From assembly GCF_002217795.2 (NCBI RefSeq), contig NZ_AP018823.1:310001-374000 (forward strand): DNA of 64,000 nucleotides, given 5' to 3'. Below are positions 27,151-36,333 of this stretch, piece by piece. Each line of letters opens with the position of its first letter. Position 1 is the stretch's first letter. The position numbers and the translations under genes are program-made. The notes beneath the pieces were generated by a model. That model made no database searches and was not told the origin of the DNA. It saw only the letters and a list, made by a program, of their open reading frames with translations. This DNA comes from Aquitalea magnusonii (GTDB lineage Bacteria > Pseudomonadota > Gammaproteobacteria > Burkholderiales > Chromobacteriaceae).

Positions 27151-29074
27151 GCTCGACCCCCTGTGTCGTGTGTTCTGTCGCCGAATGCTGGCTTGCCATG
27201 AAGCGTTGAATGTCTTCCCGTAAAAAGAGGTAGGTGGTGCCGCCATCCACTGTCGGCCCTGTGACCGGGACAATGCCACGATTAATCAATGCTCGTGAAG
27301 CTGACTTTCTTCCGTACCCAGTCATTTCCTCAAGCGATTTTCCCCAGGCATAGCGTGCTTTGAGCTGATCAAGGGCAGTCTTGGGAAGCGACAGGTGGCT
27401 TGCCTCGTTGGGGTATGTGAAGCCAGACAATAGCCGGCGATCTCGTAACCAATACAGTACATGCTCTTTGAGTCCAAGATAGTGAGCTGCCGGTCTCATT
27501 GTGAAGAATTCTTTGAAGCGTAAGCGCTCAGTAAACCAATCCTCGAACTGCTGCCTGTCGAGTAATAGTCCCCTTATGCCATGATGGCTCGGGTCGCGGG
27601 CGATACATTTGAGCTCGCCCGCTTGGATAGCCTGCAGGATGGTGACGAAATCCGCTCCGTCCCGGCTTCTTGCTCGGCAGATTTTCTCTAGGGACATCAC
27701 ACTATCGCACTCTGGCGTGGGGTGGATTTCAAGCGTCAGACCGCCAAGCAGCATGTCGAGTTGAGACTTTTCGAATACCCAGTGATTGCGCCGCAAGTTG
27801 TGTCCATTTGGCCGGTGAGCAGCCTTGAGGAGCTCTGCCTGGACGAGAAGCCGGACACGCGGAATGGTGGTCGCTAGGTATTCTGCAGTTTCTGCAAGCG
27901 TGAACAGCTTGCCTGCACAATTTTGCTGGAACTGTCTTACCGATGCCCGATCGACGACAAAGAAGCGCAGACTCCCCTTTGACTGCTGATACCAGCCGCG
28001 TATGTGTCCCTCGTTAATGAGCGTTGCCAGCTTCCTACGCGAGATGCCAAGCATTGCCATGGCTTCTTTGGCAAGAATGGTGGAATGCTCGGTCGAAGTG
28101 TCGGCGGCAAACCGATGGCGAGCCGCGATGACACCTTTCCAATGAGCCGAAACAAAGCGTTCAAATTCGTGCCGTACAAAGTGTAGTTCAGGGTGATTTA
28201 GCGCTCGATTTAAGGCTAGGAGATGTGGGCCTGCGAATAGGTGTAGGTGTAGCGCGTGTGCCTGTGATTGATCTGAGGCCTGTTGCATAAACGAGTGAAA
28301 CGCATCAGGCCACTGCACCAGCATTTCGGCTGCGCTTTCGAGTATCGGTAACGCGACATCCATTCGATGATGGCCATGTACCTTAAGCGATTTTTTGAGC
28401 GAGCCAAAGTGGCCATAGCAACCTAGTGCCCAGATGAGGTCGAGCAGTCGCGGCAATTGTACGGCTGCTAGTAAGCGAGTTAGTCCATGGTTGATCGTAA
28501 GCAGCTTATTGGGAGGCACACTGATCTCGGTAGCTTCGGACAGCTTGTCGCATATCCGCTGGCTAATCTGCAGCAAATTCGCTGAAGCTGGGATATGTGC
28601 TGCCGCCGTAAGGTCTTGCCCGCAGCGACAGTGCGTCAGACCGCCGCTGTACCAACCGACAAGTTGACCGCAAGCTGGGCACAATTCTTGTAGCAGTCGT
28701 CGGTGATGCGGGCAGGCCACTTGCAGGGTGATCAGCCACTCTGCTTTCCAGTAGCTTTGTTCTCGAAGGCAGTCTGGGCACCAGCGTCGGTGATCCAGGC
28801 TCCAGTAGGTAGTTTTGATGCCAAGCTTCTTGAACGACTGAATTGGCAGGTCGGAGCAGGACGGTCCCCAGAGGTTCCGGAGAACATCAGGGCCATGCCC
28901 AGTAGTGAGTTCTACGAAGTCATCGAAATTTGTTGGTGGCAGGCCCATGTGTCGGCGGTAGTTCTGCTGCCAGGTTAGCGAGTGGAAATCGTTGGCCGCG
29001 CCAAGGCGCAGCAGATAGCCGATTTCACTCTCAAGCGGAAGCGGCGAGGGGTGAATAGGAAGAAGCGGTGTCAT
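27137..29074 (-). CDS. tniQ: TniQ/TnsD-like target-selection protein
   Basis: 645 residues. The N-terminal TniQ region (LPLESEIGYLLRLGAANDFHS) is followed by a zinc-finger array: Cys99-Cys102, Cys121-His124, Cys132-Cys135 and Cys149-Cys151. The long C-terminal part holds several helix-turn-helix-like segments, such as FTLAETAEYLATTIPRVRLL and KSLEEMTGYGRKSASRALI. The length fits the TnsD branch, which binds a specific chromosomal site and recruits TnsC. Here that site is inferred to be the 3' end of lysS. It lies 39 bp after tnsC. Confidence 0.88.
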   Translation of the reverse strand: MTPLLPIHPSPLPLESEIGYLLRLGAANDFHSLTWQQNYRRHMGLPPTNFDDFVELTTGHGPDVLRNLWGPSCSDLPIQSFKKLGIKTTYWSLDHRRWCPDCLREQSYWKAEWLITLQVACPHHRRLLQELCPACGQLVGWYSGGLTHCRCGQDLTAAAHIPASANLLQISQRICDKLSEATEISVPPNKLLTINHGLTRLLAAVQLPRLLDLIWALGCYGHFGSLKKSLKVHGHHRMDVALPILESAAEMLVQWPDAFHSFMQQASDQSQAHALHLHLFAGPHLLALNRALNHPELHFVRHEFERFVSAHWKGVIAARHRFAADTSTEHSTILAKEAMAMLGISRRKLATLINEGHIRGWYQQSKGSLRFFVVDRASVRQFQQNCAGKLFTLAETAEYLATTIPRVRLLVQAELLKAAHRPNGHNLRRNHWVFEKSQLDMLLGGLTLEIHPTPECDSVMSLEKICRARSRDGADFVTILQAIQAGELKCIARDPSHHGIRGLLLDRQQFEDWFTERLRFKEFFTMRPAAHYLGLKEHVLYWLRDRRLLSGFTYPNEASHLSLPKTALDQLKARYAWGKSLEEMTGYGRKSASRALINRGIVPVTGPTVDGGTTYLFLREDIQRFMASQHSATEHTTQGVEHGQK

Positions 29075-29113
29075 GACAAATACCCCCGCCTGTAACGGCG
29101 GGGGCTCTAGTAG

Positions 29114-30103
29114 TTAGGTTGAGGAGGCGGCCATGGCAGAGAAGGCTGTCGGGGCAAAGAGCTCGTTCGTCTTGTTCAACTGGCGTTGAACAAATTTCTT
29201 ATGGAACGGGTTTAATGTACCCACACCCTCGGCCCACAGGTTCTGGCTAAACGACTGCTCGAGCATCCAGGGTTCAATCCTTCTTTGTCCATGCTCCAGC
29301 CGGATCTCCATCGCACCGATCAGCAGCTTGCTTAGGTAGCCGATCAGACCGTTGGTGGCGTAGAACAACCGGTACAGCATGTCGCCCTCGTGTAGGCCGA
29401 TAGGTTGTCCATCATGGATCTCACTATCGAACCAACTGATGACCCCGGCAAAATCAGCGGCGGCGTCTTCACCCTCAACTGAGAACGGCGTGAGATTGCA
29501 TACCCCATCCAATCGTCTTCGCAACTGCTCGTTTGTGCTCAACAACGCCTGCGCGTACGGTAGCCCAGCGAGTACGACTGGAATCTCGATTTGGTTGAGC
29601 AGCGTTTTGAGCCATTCGGTCTCGTTATTCGAGCCGAAGCTGCGTTTAGAAGAACCGAGCAAGTGCTGCACCTCATCTAGCATTAACAGTTCGACCTTGA
29701 GCTTCTGCAGCGAAGAAATTACCCGATCCGTCTTCTCGTTGACGGTGCCGCGGTAGGCCATCGGGATGCCCATGGCTTTTAGGATGTCCTCGGCAACGCT
29801 ACGCACGGTCGGTGAGGATTTGATCTCGACACGTAGTACAGGAGTTCGCCGGAACTCAGTCTCCTCGATCACTGGGAAGTAGCGGACGTACTCTTCTAGC
29901 ACTGAGCTTTTACCGGCCCCAGAGGGACCAAGGATCATCAAATGGCGAGGACGATTGCCGGCGAGTGCCATTTTGTGAATCCTGATGATGCGACGGTACG
30001 CTTCCTCAAAAGCAGGGAAGAGCAGGCGCTGCTTTTCGATGGCTTTGATCACGTCATATACATCTGCAGTGCCTGTGATCATGTCTGTTGCGAGAGGGGT
30101 CAT
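29114..30103 (-). CDS. tnsC: TnsC AAA+ ATPase
   Basis: 329 residues. Walker A GPSGAGKS lies at 59-66 and Walker B LMLDE at 140-144, in the form usual for TnsC/TniB. In Tn7-like transposition this ATPase links the target-bound TniQ/TnsD to the TnsAB transposase. Its start overlaps the tnsB stop by four bases (ATGA). Confidence 0.93.
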   Translation of the reverse strand: MTPLATDMITGTADVYDVIKAIEKQRLLFPAFEEAYRRIIRIHKMALAGNRPRHLMILGPSGAGKSSVLEEYVRYFPVIEETEFRRTPVLRVEIKSSPTVRSVAEDILKAMGIPMAYRGTVNEKTDRVISSLQKLKVELLMLDEVQHLLGSSKRSFGSNNETEWLKTLLNQIEIPVVLAGLPYAQALLSTNEQLRRRLDGVCNLTPFSVEGEDAAADFAGVISWFDSEIHDGQPIGLHEGDMLYRLFYATNGLIGYLSKLLIGAMEIRLEHGQRRIEPWMLEQSFSQNLWAEGVGTLNPFHKKFVQRQLNKTNELFAPTAFSAMAASST

Positions 30104-32064
30104 GGCTGACCTCCTTTTCCCAAAGGGTGAGTGCTCGTCTTGAATTGCCGTGGGATCACGGGTGACTGGGCCTGCTGAAGGGCTGTAGGAGATGCAGGCT
30201 TTGCATCTAGATTTGCTGTAGGAGTTTGCTGAGAGTTAATGCCCGATAGCCTAGCCGACTGTTTCCGTTTTTTGAGCTTCTTGCTGGCAAGCTGCTCGCC
30301 AATTACCTGACGAATCCGTTCTTTGGCTTGCGCGCGTTTCAGGGGATCGGTTTCGGATAGGCCGGCTTCGCGTAGCTCTTGGCAAATGAGCTGGTGGACT
30401 TCAAGCCGCAAGCCTGAGGCGTAATCGAACTCGACAGCAGGTACCTTGATAGCTTCGCCGGTGCCTGGGTGGACAACGTAGATATGGCCAAGATTGGCGC
30501 GGTTGTAGCGAACCCGCACCGTGACCTTTTCCCCGTACTGGTAGCGGATCGGGTAAACATCTCGGCTATTGTAGCGGAGGCTGAACAGCTCGATACCATA
30601 GTGCCAAAGCACTCGTTCTTCGTTCTCGGTGAGGGCAATATCCAACACCGTCAGGTCGGGTAGAGACGGTGGATTGTCGTGGAGACCATCTTTCCAAACG
30701 GCCAAGGGTGGCCGCTTAAGGGTACGGTGGTAGTGGACGGAGTACACATCGGCGATCCAGATGTGCAGTGCGTGCATCAGCTCGTCGAAGGTAGCTACAG
30801 CGGTTATCAGTGGGTCGTAGCCGTGCCGATCCATCCAGTTCGCTAGGCTTGTACCCTTCTGGGCGTGTAGGAAGTTGCGGGAGATCGAGCCAAAGGCACG
30901 TTCTACCATCCCTTTAAAGTACGGTTTCCGCGTCGGACAAAATTGCAGGATGATCCCAAGATCAAAGCAGGCCTGTTCAAGTGCACGGCTGTGGAATTCC
31001 AGGCCATTGTCGCAGACCAGCGTTTGCATGAGCCCATAACATGGCCACTCGCCTTCAACACGTGGGTAGCACTCACGAATGTAGGTCTTGGGCAGGATTG
31101 CGTTCCGCAGACAACCAAACACGGCTTCGGTGCTTGGCCCGCCAAAGGACACGTAGATACCCAAGATCATGCGGCTCATGCGGTCGATGATCACCGTGAG
31201 CCAAGGTCGGCCAAGTGGCATCCCGGTGCGCTCGTCGACGACAAAAAGATCCACCGGGGTGTGGTCGATCTCCGCCGCCTCCAAAATGAACTTGGCTTTG
31301 GGGGCTGCCTTACTGGTGCGGAAGCGGATAGAGGCTTCGCGCTTACCAAATCTAGCGACTGCTCGCTCGTAGGCTGGGTAAGCTAGAACCGCGCGGTGCA
31401 CGGTAGCGTAGCTCGGCAGCTGCAAAGCCTTATCGGTAGCACGCAGCAGATTCAGCTCATGAAGCTTGGCGCGCAGGGCATCATGGATATCGGCGATGTT
31501 GCATCCAGGGGGTTCCAAGTAGCGCTCCTCGATCAGCTTGATAAGGGCATCTTGGACTTCGGCCGGGAAACGACAGCCAAACCATCCGCGCGCATTTGCT
31601 TTTTCCAGCAATGCTAGAGGGTGGTTGTCGTGATACCTGATCTTCCGGAGCCAGTTGTAGACGGTTGATGGCCCTGGTACTTTGGCGTCTCCGAGTTGTT
31701 TGGCGATTTGTTCAAGCAGTGGCCTTAACCTTGCCGGGGTAGAAACGATCTTTTCTCCTTCGGCTAGGAGCAGGTTCACGTACGCTTGTCGGCGCATAGC
31801 CGCATCAATTAGCTTCTTGGGGTAGCTGCTAAGCGTAGCTAGGGTCGAGGGACGGACCTCGATGGGTAGGTTTGCGGTGGGTTTTGGAACAAGCCGTCCA
31901 GCCGTCCATAGCTCAAGCAGTTGCTCTTTCGTGTACTGAGATATCTCAAGGGAAGCCACATCTTCCAGCCTGACGAGAGAGCCGTTGACCACGAGGATAA
32001 CGCTGACTTCGCGCCCATCCAGGATGAAGGTGCTGCCTTTGTTAAAGCGAATCGACGAAGACAT
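30100..32064 (-). CDS. tnsB: TnsB DDE transposase
   Basis: 654 residues. N-terminal helix-turn-helix domains for end binding are followed by an rve/RNase H-like core with Asp267 (EIDHTPVDLFVVDE), Asp352 (LVCDNGLEFHS) and Glu388 (FKGMVERAFGS), and a Mu-type C-terminal beta domain. The catalytic triad is complete. TnsB joins the 3' ends of the transposon to the target. It overlaps tnsA by 23 bp. Confidence 0.94.
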   Translation of the reverse strand: MSSSIRFNKGSTFILDGREVSVILVVNGSLVRLEDVASLEISQYTKEQLLELWTAGRLVPKPTANLPIEVRPSTLATLSSYPKKLIDAAMRRQAYVNLLLAEGEKIVSTPARLRPLLEQIAKQLGDAKVPGPSTVYNWLRKIRYHDNHPLALLEKANARGWFGCRFPAEVQDALIKLIEERYLEPPGCNIADIHDALRAKLHELNLLRATDKALQLPSYATVHRAVLAYPAYERAVARFGKREASIRFRTSKAAPKAKFILEAAEIDHTPVDLFVVDERTGMPLGRPWLTVIIDRMSRMILGIYVSFGGPSTEAVFGCLRNAILPKTYIRECYPRVEGEWPCYGLMQTLVCDNGLEFHSRALEQACFDLGIILQFCPTRKPYFKGMVERAFGSISRNFLHAQKGTSLANWMDRHGYDPLITAVATFDELMHALHIWIADVYSVHYHRTLKRPPLAVWKDGLHDNPPSLPDLTVLDIALTENEERVLWHYGIELFSLRYNSRDVYPIRYQYGEKVTVRVRYNRANLGHIYVVHPGTGEAIKVPAVEFDYASGLRLEVHQLICQELREAGLSETDPLKRAQAKERIRQVIGEQLASKKLKKRKQSARLSGINSQQTPTANLDAKPASPTALQQAQSPVIPRQFKTSTHPLGKGGQP

Positions 32065-32752
32065 AATTTATCTCCTGCTTAGTCAGCGTGATCAACGCAT
32101 CTGCGGTAATGAGCCGGTCGAGGCCGCAGCTCACCTGTCCATGTGCCAGAAGCCGAAGAACTGGTTCAGACGAACCGGCGGCGGCCTTTAGCTGATGTAG
32201 GGGAATTGGCTGTTGGCAGCCAAACTGAGTCTTCAGCTGCCGCAGCAACTGCAGGAGTTCGATGGACAATGGTTGGCGCAGGTAGCGATGTAGCTGCTTT
32301 AGGTTGTCCAGCCGGTGGGGCGCACGGATGGTCGCACTGGAAACCACAATGAATTGGCGCCCCTGGCGTTGCATTGCGTCTTTGACATGCAGAAGCTTTT
32401 CCCGGACATCCGGCTTGGCGAGAGAGTCGGCCGGTTTTACTTCGATGATCAAAATAGAGCCATCTGCCATGGTGAGGGCAAAGTCCGGGGTGTAGCGCCG
32501 AACCTTGTTGCCCATGGCGTACTGAAGCTTGAACGGCTGCTCCCTAATGTCGATGACCTGTGATGCAAATTCGCATAGGTAGAGCATGTCTCGCTCTAGC
32601 AATTGCTCGCACGAGACCATCCTCCTGGCTTTGACGGATGGGAAACGAGCGCGGATACAGACGCCTGTCGGTGCAACAACTTGGCGGGCAGGGTGGTGTG
32701 TCTTCTTAAGACGGCCTGACCAAGGGCCAGGGTCATAGGTGTGCTGTGTCAT
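32042..32752 (-). CDS. tnsA: TnsA endonuclease
   Basis: 236 residues from the ATG at 32752, chosen for the GGGGAA ribosome-binding site; a longer frame from 32815 lacks one. The restriction-like core shows Glu53 (LLERDMLY), Asp90 (RRYTPDFAL) and Glu104-Val-Lys106 (LIIEVKPAD). TnsA cuts the 5' ends of the transposon, so its presence means cut-and-paste rather than cointegrate movement. It is the first gene of the operon. Confidence 0.92.
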   Translation of the reverse strand: MTQHTYDPGPWSGRLKKTHHPARQVVAPTGVCIRARFPSVKARRMVSCEQLLERDMLYLCEFASQVIDIREQPFKLQYAMGNKVRRYTPDFALTMADGSILIIEVKPADSLAKPDVREKLLHVKDAMQRQGRQFIVVSSATIRAPHRLDNLKQLHRYLRQPLSIELLQLLRQLKTQFGCQQPIPLHQLKAAAGSSEPVLRLLAHGQVSCGLDRLITADALITLTKQEINYVFVDSL

Positions 32753-32833
32753 GGTAATTCCCCGGTTCGTTGGCGCGAGGGCGAGTGGGGGCCTCTCGGC
32801 ATAACGAGTTGGCAAATAAATGACAAACGGGGT

Positions 32834-32950
32834 CTTGACCGCGGGGGAGGAGAGGGTCGATACTCAGGGTGCGAATCCTGTGTGAGTATCGAGAGCCTCT
32901 CGGTAACCTACAGTCAAGTGGGGCGGTTGCGAAAGCTACCGCCCTTTCTT
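32834..32950 (+). ncRNA. Candidate structured RNA with GNRA-capped terminator
   Basis: Nested pairing on the plus strand: P1 CTTGAC (32834-32839) with GTCAAG (32913-32918); P2 GAGAGG (32850-32855) with CCTCTC (32896-32901); P3 TCGATACTCA (32857-32866) with TGAGTATCGA (32883-32892) around a 16-nt loop. Then follows a terminator, GGGCGGT (32921-32927) with ACCGCCC (32938-32944), capped by a GC-closed GAAA tetraloop and followed by TTTCTT. It is divergent from tnsA inside the element. No clear promoter is seen. No tRNA or known riboswitch fits. Confidence 0.55.
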
Positions 32951-33340
32951 GTTTGTCGTCCTGCGAAATCCAAAGTCTCTACTTCAATCTCGATATCCAT
33001 CCTCCTGTTTGACGTGCGACATGCGCACGTTGCTTTAAAGCAGCAGGGCTTCTGCCTGCCATCTATGAGTATAGGTAAGTTTTTCTGCAATGACAGTTTT
33101 GCATAAATTAATTCAACATCCAAGGAAATTGGATGGTTTTATGTTTATATGGTCATCAGCTTGGTAGATGGATTTCTAAAAATTCTTATGTTTTACAAGG
33201 TTATCGCGCGGCGTGGTGTGGTTGTTTTAAGACAGCGATATTATTAAATATCTGCGCTATTGTGGAGCTAATAAGGGTATTTTTGACTTTTGTTTGTTTA
33301 TAAAACGGAGGTATTGGATGATGTTTTTTGCAGAGTGCCT

Positions 33341-33455
33341 ATTCTGCGAAATTTGCAAATGAAAACGGCCCAGCCTTAGTTTAAAGGCTGGGCCGTTTAT
33401 GCGACCGTTTGAATTACAGGTTAGATGCTCAAATTCTTTGCATCCTCTGCAAACC
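33341..33455 (-). repeat. Right-end TnsB-binding-site repeats
   Basis: Read inward from the right end, the terminal unit begins TTTGCAGAGGATGCAAAGAA. A second related unit, ATTTGCAAATTTCGCAGAAT, occupies 33341-33360. They match the left-end 20-bp unit best over TTTGCA and the A-rich half. The number of right-end sites is uncertain by eye. Confidence 0.5.
33363..33398. terminator. Strong hairpin near the transposon right end
   Basis: AAACGGCCCAGCCTT (33363-33377) pairs with 33384-33398 around a six-base loop. A four-T tract follows it in the lysS direction. It may stop lysS transcripts from entering the element after the native terminator was split off. The rest of the 32753-33459 stretch holds the RNA candidate, TnsB-type sites and AT-rich sequence with no convincing gene. 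Confidence 0.65.
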
Positions 33456-33459
33456 TACA
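33445..33459 (-). repeat. Right terminal inverted repeat
   Basis: CTCTGCAAACCTACA, the exact reverse complement of the left terminus at 10837-10851. It is the end nearest tnsA. Confidence 0.92.
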
Positions 33460-33464
33460 GGTTT
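33460..33464. repeat. Right copy of 5-bp target-site duplication
   Basis: GGTTT directly after the right end, matching 10832-10836. Joining the two flanks through one copy rebuilds an unbroken terminator. Confidence 0.9.
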
Positions 33465-33483
33465 TTTTGTAGCCAGCGGCTGT

Positions 33484-34992
33484 TTACTCCGGGCGCATTT
33501 GCGGGAACAGGATAACGTCGCGGATGGACGGGGCGTCGGTCAGCAGCATCACCAGACGGTCGATGCCGATACCGCAACCACCGGTCGGCGGCAGGCCGTA
33601 TTCCATGGCGCGGATGTAGTCGGCATCATAGTGCATGGCTTCGTCGTCACCGGCGTCCTTCTGGGCCACCTGGGACATGAAGCGGGCGGCCTGGTCTTCC
33701 GGGTCGTTCAACTCGGAGTAACCGTTGGCGTGCTCGCGGCCCACGATGAACAGTTCGAAGCGTTCGGTGATGGACGGGTCAGCATCGGAACCACGGGCCA
33801 GCGGGGACACTTCCACCGGATAGTCGATGATGAAGGTCGGGTTCCACAGCAGGCCTTCGGCACATTCCTCGAACAGGGCCAGTTGCAGGCTGCCCAGGCC
33901 CGGTGCCGGCGGCAGCTTGCCACCCAGGCGCTTGATTTCGCTGGCAACCCAGGCTGCGTCGGCCAGTTGTTCGTCGGTGTACTGCGGGTTGTAGTGCTTG
34001 ATGGCACCAACAATGGTGAAGCGGTCGAACGGTTTGCCCAGTTCCACTTCCTTGCCGTTGTAGCTGATGGTGGTGCTGCCACACACGGTTTCGGCACAGC
34101 GACGGATGATGTTTTCGGTCATCTCCATCATGCGCTGGTAATCGCTGTAGGCTTCGTAAAACTCGATCATGGTGAACTCGGGGTTGTGGCGTGTGCTCAT
34201 CCCCTCGTTACGGAAGTTGCGGTTGATCTCGAACACGCGTTCCAGACCGCCCACTACCAGACGCTTCAGATACAGTTCCGGTGCAATGCGCAGGTACAGC
34301 GGCATGTCCAGCGCGTTGTGGTGGGTCACGAACGGTTTGGCCGTGGCACCGCCCGGGATGGGGTGCATCATCGGGGTTTCCACTTCCAGATAGCCTTCGC
34401 TCACCATCACGTCGCGGATTTTCTGCACGATCTGCGAACGCTTGATGAAGGTGGTGCGGCTTTCTTCGCTCATGATCAGGTCGGCGTAGCGCTGACGGTA
34501 CTTTTGTTCCTGATCGGTCATGCCGTGGAATTTTTCCGGCAGCGGACGGATGTTCTTGGACAGCAGGCGCACTTCGCTGGCCTGTACCGTCAGTTCGCCG
34601 GTCTTGGTCTTGAACAGCACGCCGCGGATGGCGATGATGTCGCCCAGGTCGAAGTGCTTGAACTCGGCATGGGCTTCTACGCCGACACCGTCGTTGGCGA
34701 TGTAGGCCTGAATGCGACCGCTGCCATCCTGCAGGGTGGCAAAGCTGGCCTTGCCCATGACGCGCTTGAGCATCATGCGGCCGGCAACGGCAACCTCGAT
34801 CTTCTCGGCTTCCAGAGCTTCCTTGTCTTTACCCGCGTGTTTTTCCTGAAGATCCTTGGCAAAGTGGCTGCGTTTGAAATCGTTGGGGAAAGCGACGCGT
34901 TTTTCGCGGATGCTCTTCAGCTTCTGGCGGCGTTCCGCCATGATCTGGTTTTCGTCCTGACTCAGGGATGATGCTTGTTCACGTTCAGACAT
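33484..34992 (-). CDS. lysS: Lysyl-tRNA synthetase (class II)
   Basis: 502 residues. The OB-fold anticodon domain is N-terminal (about 60-150), followed by class II motif 2 ([20 protein letters not shown]) and motif 3 ([14 protein letters not shown]). It charges tRNA-Lys. It follows prfB, the order seen in many Gram-negative bacteria. Its stop codon is 24 bp from the right end of the Tn7-like element, and its coding sequence is unbroken. Confidence 0.96.
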   Translation of the reverse strand: MSEREQASSLSQDENQIMAERRQKLKSIREKRVAFPNDFKRSHFAKDLQEKHAGKDKEALEAEKIEVAVAGRMMLKRVMGKASFATLQDGSGRIQAYIANDGVGVEAHAEFKHFDLGDIIAIRGVLFKTKTGELTVQASEVRLLSKNIRPLPEKFHGMTDQEQKYRQRYADLIMSEESRTTFIKRSQIVQKIRDVMVSEGYLEVETPMMHPIPGGATAKPFVTHHNALDMPLYLRIAPELYLKRLVVGGLERVFEINRNFRNEGMSTRHNPEFTMIEFYEAYSDYQRMMEMTENIIRRCAETVCGSTTISYNGKEVELGKPFDRFTIVGAIKHYNPQYTDEQLADAAWVASEIKRLGGKLPPAPGLGSLQLALFEECAEGLLWNPTFIIDYPVEVSPLARGSDADPSITERFELFIVGREHANGYSELNDPEDQAARFMSQVAQKDAGDDEAMHYDADYIRAMEYGLPPTGGCGIGIDRLVMLLTDAPSIRDVILFPQMRPE

Positions 34993-35114
34993 GATGACTC
35001 CGTTGACTACTGCGGTAAGGGCAGGGGGCCATTCCCCCGCCAGGCCTCATCGGCCAACAATTAAGGTTTTACGCTGCTGTAATGCAGGCCGGCAGTGACT
35101 GCCGGCCCGGACGT

Positions 35115-36222
35115 TTACACGCCCTGTTTCAGACTGGCTTCGATAAAGCCGTCCAGGTCGCCATCCATGACGCCCTTGATATTGCCCACTTCGTAGCTGG
35201 TACGCAGGTCCTTGATGCGGGACTGGTCGAACACGTAGGAGCGGATCTGGTGACCCCAGCCCACATCGGTCTTGGTGTCTTCCAGCGCCTGCTTGGCTTC
35301 GTTACGCTTTTTCAGCTCCAGCTCGTACAGCTTGGCGCGCAGCATCTGCATGGCTTCGTCGCGGTTGCGGTGCTGCGAGCGGTCGTTCTGGCACTGCACC
35401 ACGGTATTGGTGGGCAAGTGGGTGATACGTACGGCCGAGTCCGTCTTGTTAATGTGCTGACCACCGGCACCGGAGGCGCGATAGGTGTCGATACGCAGAT
35501 CAGCCGGGTTGATGTCGATCTCGAAGCTGTCGTCCACTTCCGGGTATACGAATACCGAGGAGAACGAGGTGTGGCGACGGGCGTTGGAGTCAAACGGCGA
35601 TACGCGCACCAGGCGGTGTACGCCCACTTCGGTACGCAGCAGGCCGTAGGCGTATTCGCCCTCGATCTTCAGCGTGGCGCTGCTGATGCCGGCCACTTCG
35701 CCTTCGGATACTTCCAGCACGTCAACCTTGAAGCCCTTGCGTTCGGCATAGCGGGTGTACATGCGCAACAGCATGCCGGCCCAGTCCTGTGCCTCGGTGC
35801 CACCGGCACCAGCCTGGATGTCCAGGAAGCAGTTGTTCGGGTCCATCGGGTCGTGGAACATGCGGCGGAATTCCATCTTGGCCACCTTGGCTTCGACTTC
35901 TTCCATGTCGGACTGCACGGCGAGAATGGTTTCGTCATCCTCTTCGCTCTTGCCCATTTCCAGCAGTTCGCGGCCATCGGCAATGCTGGCATTGATGCTG
36001 TCCAGCACCAGTACCACGTCTTCCAGCTGCTTGCGTTCGCGGCCCAGTTCCTGGGCGCGCTTGGGGTCGTTCCAGATATCAGGGTCTTCGGTAAGGCGGC
36101 TTACTTCTTCCAGACGGTCTTTTTTACCGTCGTAGTCAAAGATACCCCCGAATATCGGCGGCGCGTTCGGCCAGGTTTTCAATCGTGGCCGCGATCTGGT
36201 TCAGGACTTCAACTTCAATCAT
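35115..36222 (-). CDS. prfB: Peptide chain release factor 2, made by +1 frameshift
   Basis: RF2 reads UAA and UGA stop codons. The frame starts at ATG 36222 ([20 protein letters not shown]), reaches an in-frame TGA at codon 29 (36138-36136), and continues in the +1 frame with [11 protein letters not shown] to 35115, 368 residues in all. The domain features are the SPF codon-reading tripeptide in RVSPFDSNA and the catalytic GGQ in [12 protein letters not shown]. lysS follows 122 bp downstream on the same strand. Confidence 0.96.
36136..36150 (-). promoter_or_regulatory. prfB programmed +1 frameshift site
   Basis: On the coding strand this reads CGGGGGTATCTTTGA: an internal GGGGG Shine-Dalgarno-like run three bases before CTT-TGA. 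It is the autoregulatory signal by which low RF2 lets the ribosome slip past the UGA. Confidence 0.95.
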
Positions 36223-36289
36223 GCTCTTGCTCCAGTTAGCAGTCTGTATTAGTAAATTCAAATATGCTTGGCGGTATTGATCAAACACA

Positions 36290-36315
36290 AAAAGCGCACC
36301 ATGCGGTGCGCTTTT
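36290..36315 (-). terminator. Terminator of mdh
   Basis: AAAAGCGCACC (36290-36300) pairs with GGTGCGCTTTT (36305-36315). The minus strand then runs into a T tract, 18 bp after the mdh stop. Confidence 0.85.
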
Positions 36316-36333
36316 CGCTGATCCGGCTAGAAC

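Larger units (their letters stand above)
10837..33459. mobile_element. Complete Tn7-like transposon (tnsABC-tniQ) with defence cargo
   Basis: The 22,623-bp element begins TGT and ends ACA, has perfect 15-bp terminal inverted repeats and is flanked by a 5-bp duplication GGTTT. It carries a TnsA endonuclease, a TnsB DDE transposase, a TnsC AAA+ ATPase and a TniQ/TnsD targeting protein in one leftward operon next to the right end, the Tn7 arrangement. No tnsE, CRISPR array or cas gene is present, so it is not a CRISPR-guided type. Cargo lies between 11.0 and 26.9 kb. The right end is 24 bp beyond lysS. All core genes appear intact, so the element may still move. Confidence 0.95.

Noticed and set aside
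32834..32950. tRNA or tRNA-like gene
   Set aside because: The apical loop GGGTGCGAATCC recalls a T-loop, but acceptor, D and anticodon arms cannot be drawn. The nested long stem does not fit a cloverleaf.
10837..33459. CRISPR-associated (CAST) version of the transposon
   Set aside because: No cas genes and no repeat-spacer array were found in the element, and the TniQ protein is of the long TnsD-like kind.
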